13,268 nt of DNA from an uncultured Varibaculum sp. (GTDB taxonomy: Bacteria; Actinomycetota; Actinomycetes; Actinomycetales; Actinomycetaceae): NCBI GenBank assembly GCA_947255165.1, contig CAMYFZ010000048.1, positions 1 through 13,268 of the forward strand, given 5' to 3'. The notes beneath the pieces are model-generated. The model saw only the letters and a program-made list of their open reading frames with translations, ran no database searches and was not told where the DNA came from. The number at the start of each line of letters is the position of its first letter. Position 1 is the stretch's first letter. Position numbers and translations under genes: made by a program. Below, piece after piece: positions 13,245 through 13,268 of the stretch.

Positions 13245-13268
13245 ATGACTATTGCTTCAACAGCATTA
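13245..13268 (+). CDS. Start of a LacI-regulated gene, cut by the window edge
   Basis: ATG at 13245 begins an open frame of eight codons (MTIASTAL) to the window end. AAAGGCGAG ends 4 bases before the ATG, giving a ribosome site about 8 bases away. The upstream -10 box and LacI-type palindrome support a real, regulated gene, perhaps for carbohydrate use. The coding part is too short to identify, and translation could be coincidental if the true start lies elsewhere. Confidence 0.55.

Overview
The window looks like a chromosomal stretch of an actinobacterium, probably a moderate-GC member of the Actinomycetaceae (Mobiluncus, Varibaculum or Actinomyces type; this placement is inference). Supporting signs are a DUF3043 membrane protein, an RNase E/G with long disordered basic and acidic tails, a MetP/MetS transporter pair, the linkage of an ErpA-like protein with a divergent glycerate-kinase-like protein and DUF3043, several GTG starts, and TANNNT -10 boxes placed directly before start codons. 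No tRNA, rRNA, insertion sequence, prophage or CRISPR array is visible.

Layout. Positions 79-4772 hold five minus-strand genes: an M20 metallopeptidase, a glycerate-kinase-like protein (start abuts the peptidase stop), an ErpA/HesB iron-sulfur carrier with its own promoter region, and two tandem FKBP-type lipoproteins, the second with an eroded active site. DUF3043 (4892-5521, plus) is divergent from the peptidase and meets pyrD (class 2 dihydroorotate dehydrogenase, minus) tail to tail with a 4-base overlap. An unrecognised 210-residue protein (minus, 6684-7316) is divergent from a SpoU/TrmH RNA methyltransferase (plus, 7464-8315). A strong hairpin terminator then serves the minus-strand metP-metS operon (8429-10224). 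RNase E/G (10409-12895, minus) follows. Finally a 349-base gene-free region separates rne from the first eight codons of a plus-strand gene entering at 13245.

Themes. The content is mainly housekeeping: RNA turnover and modification, pyrimidine synthesis, Fe-S assembly, extracytoplasmic protein folding, peptide and amino-acid use. The most interesting signals are regulatory. Four genes without a usable Shine-Dalgarno share a TANNNT box 6-7 bases before the start codon, suggesting leaderless mRNAs. A four-tract G-quadruplex motif sits in the promoter of the DUF3043 gene. The rne leader can form a chain of hairpins, suggesting autoregulation. A perfect 18-bp LacI-type operator sits at the expected transcription start of the gene leaving the window. 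Two proteins, the glycerate-kinase-like one and the second FKBP, keep their folds but appear to have lost signature active-site residues. I see no clear evidence of a wholly new multi-gene system.
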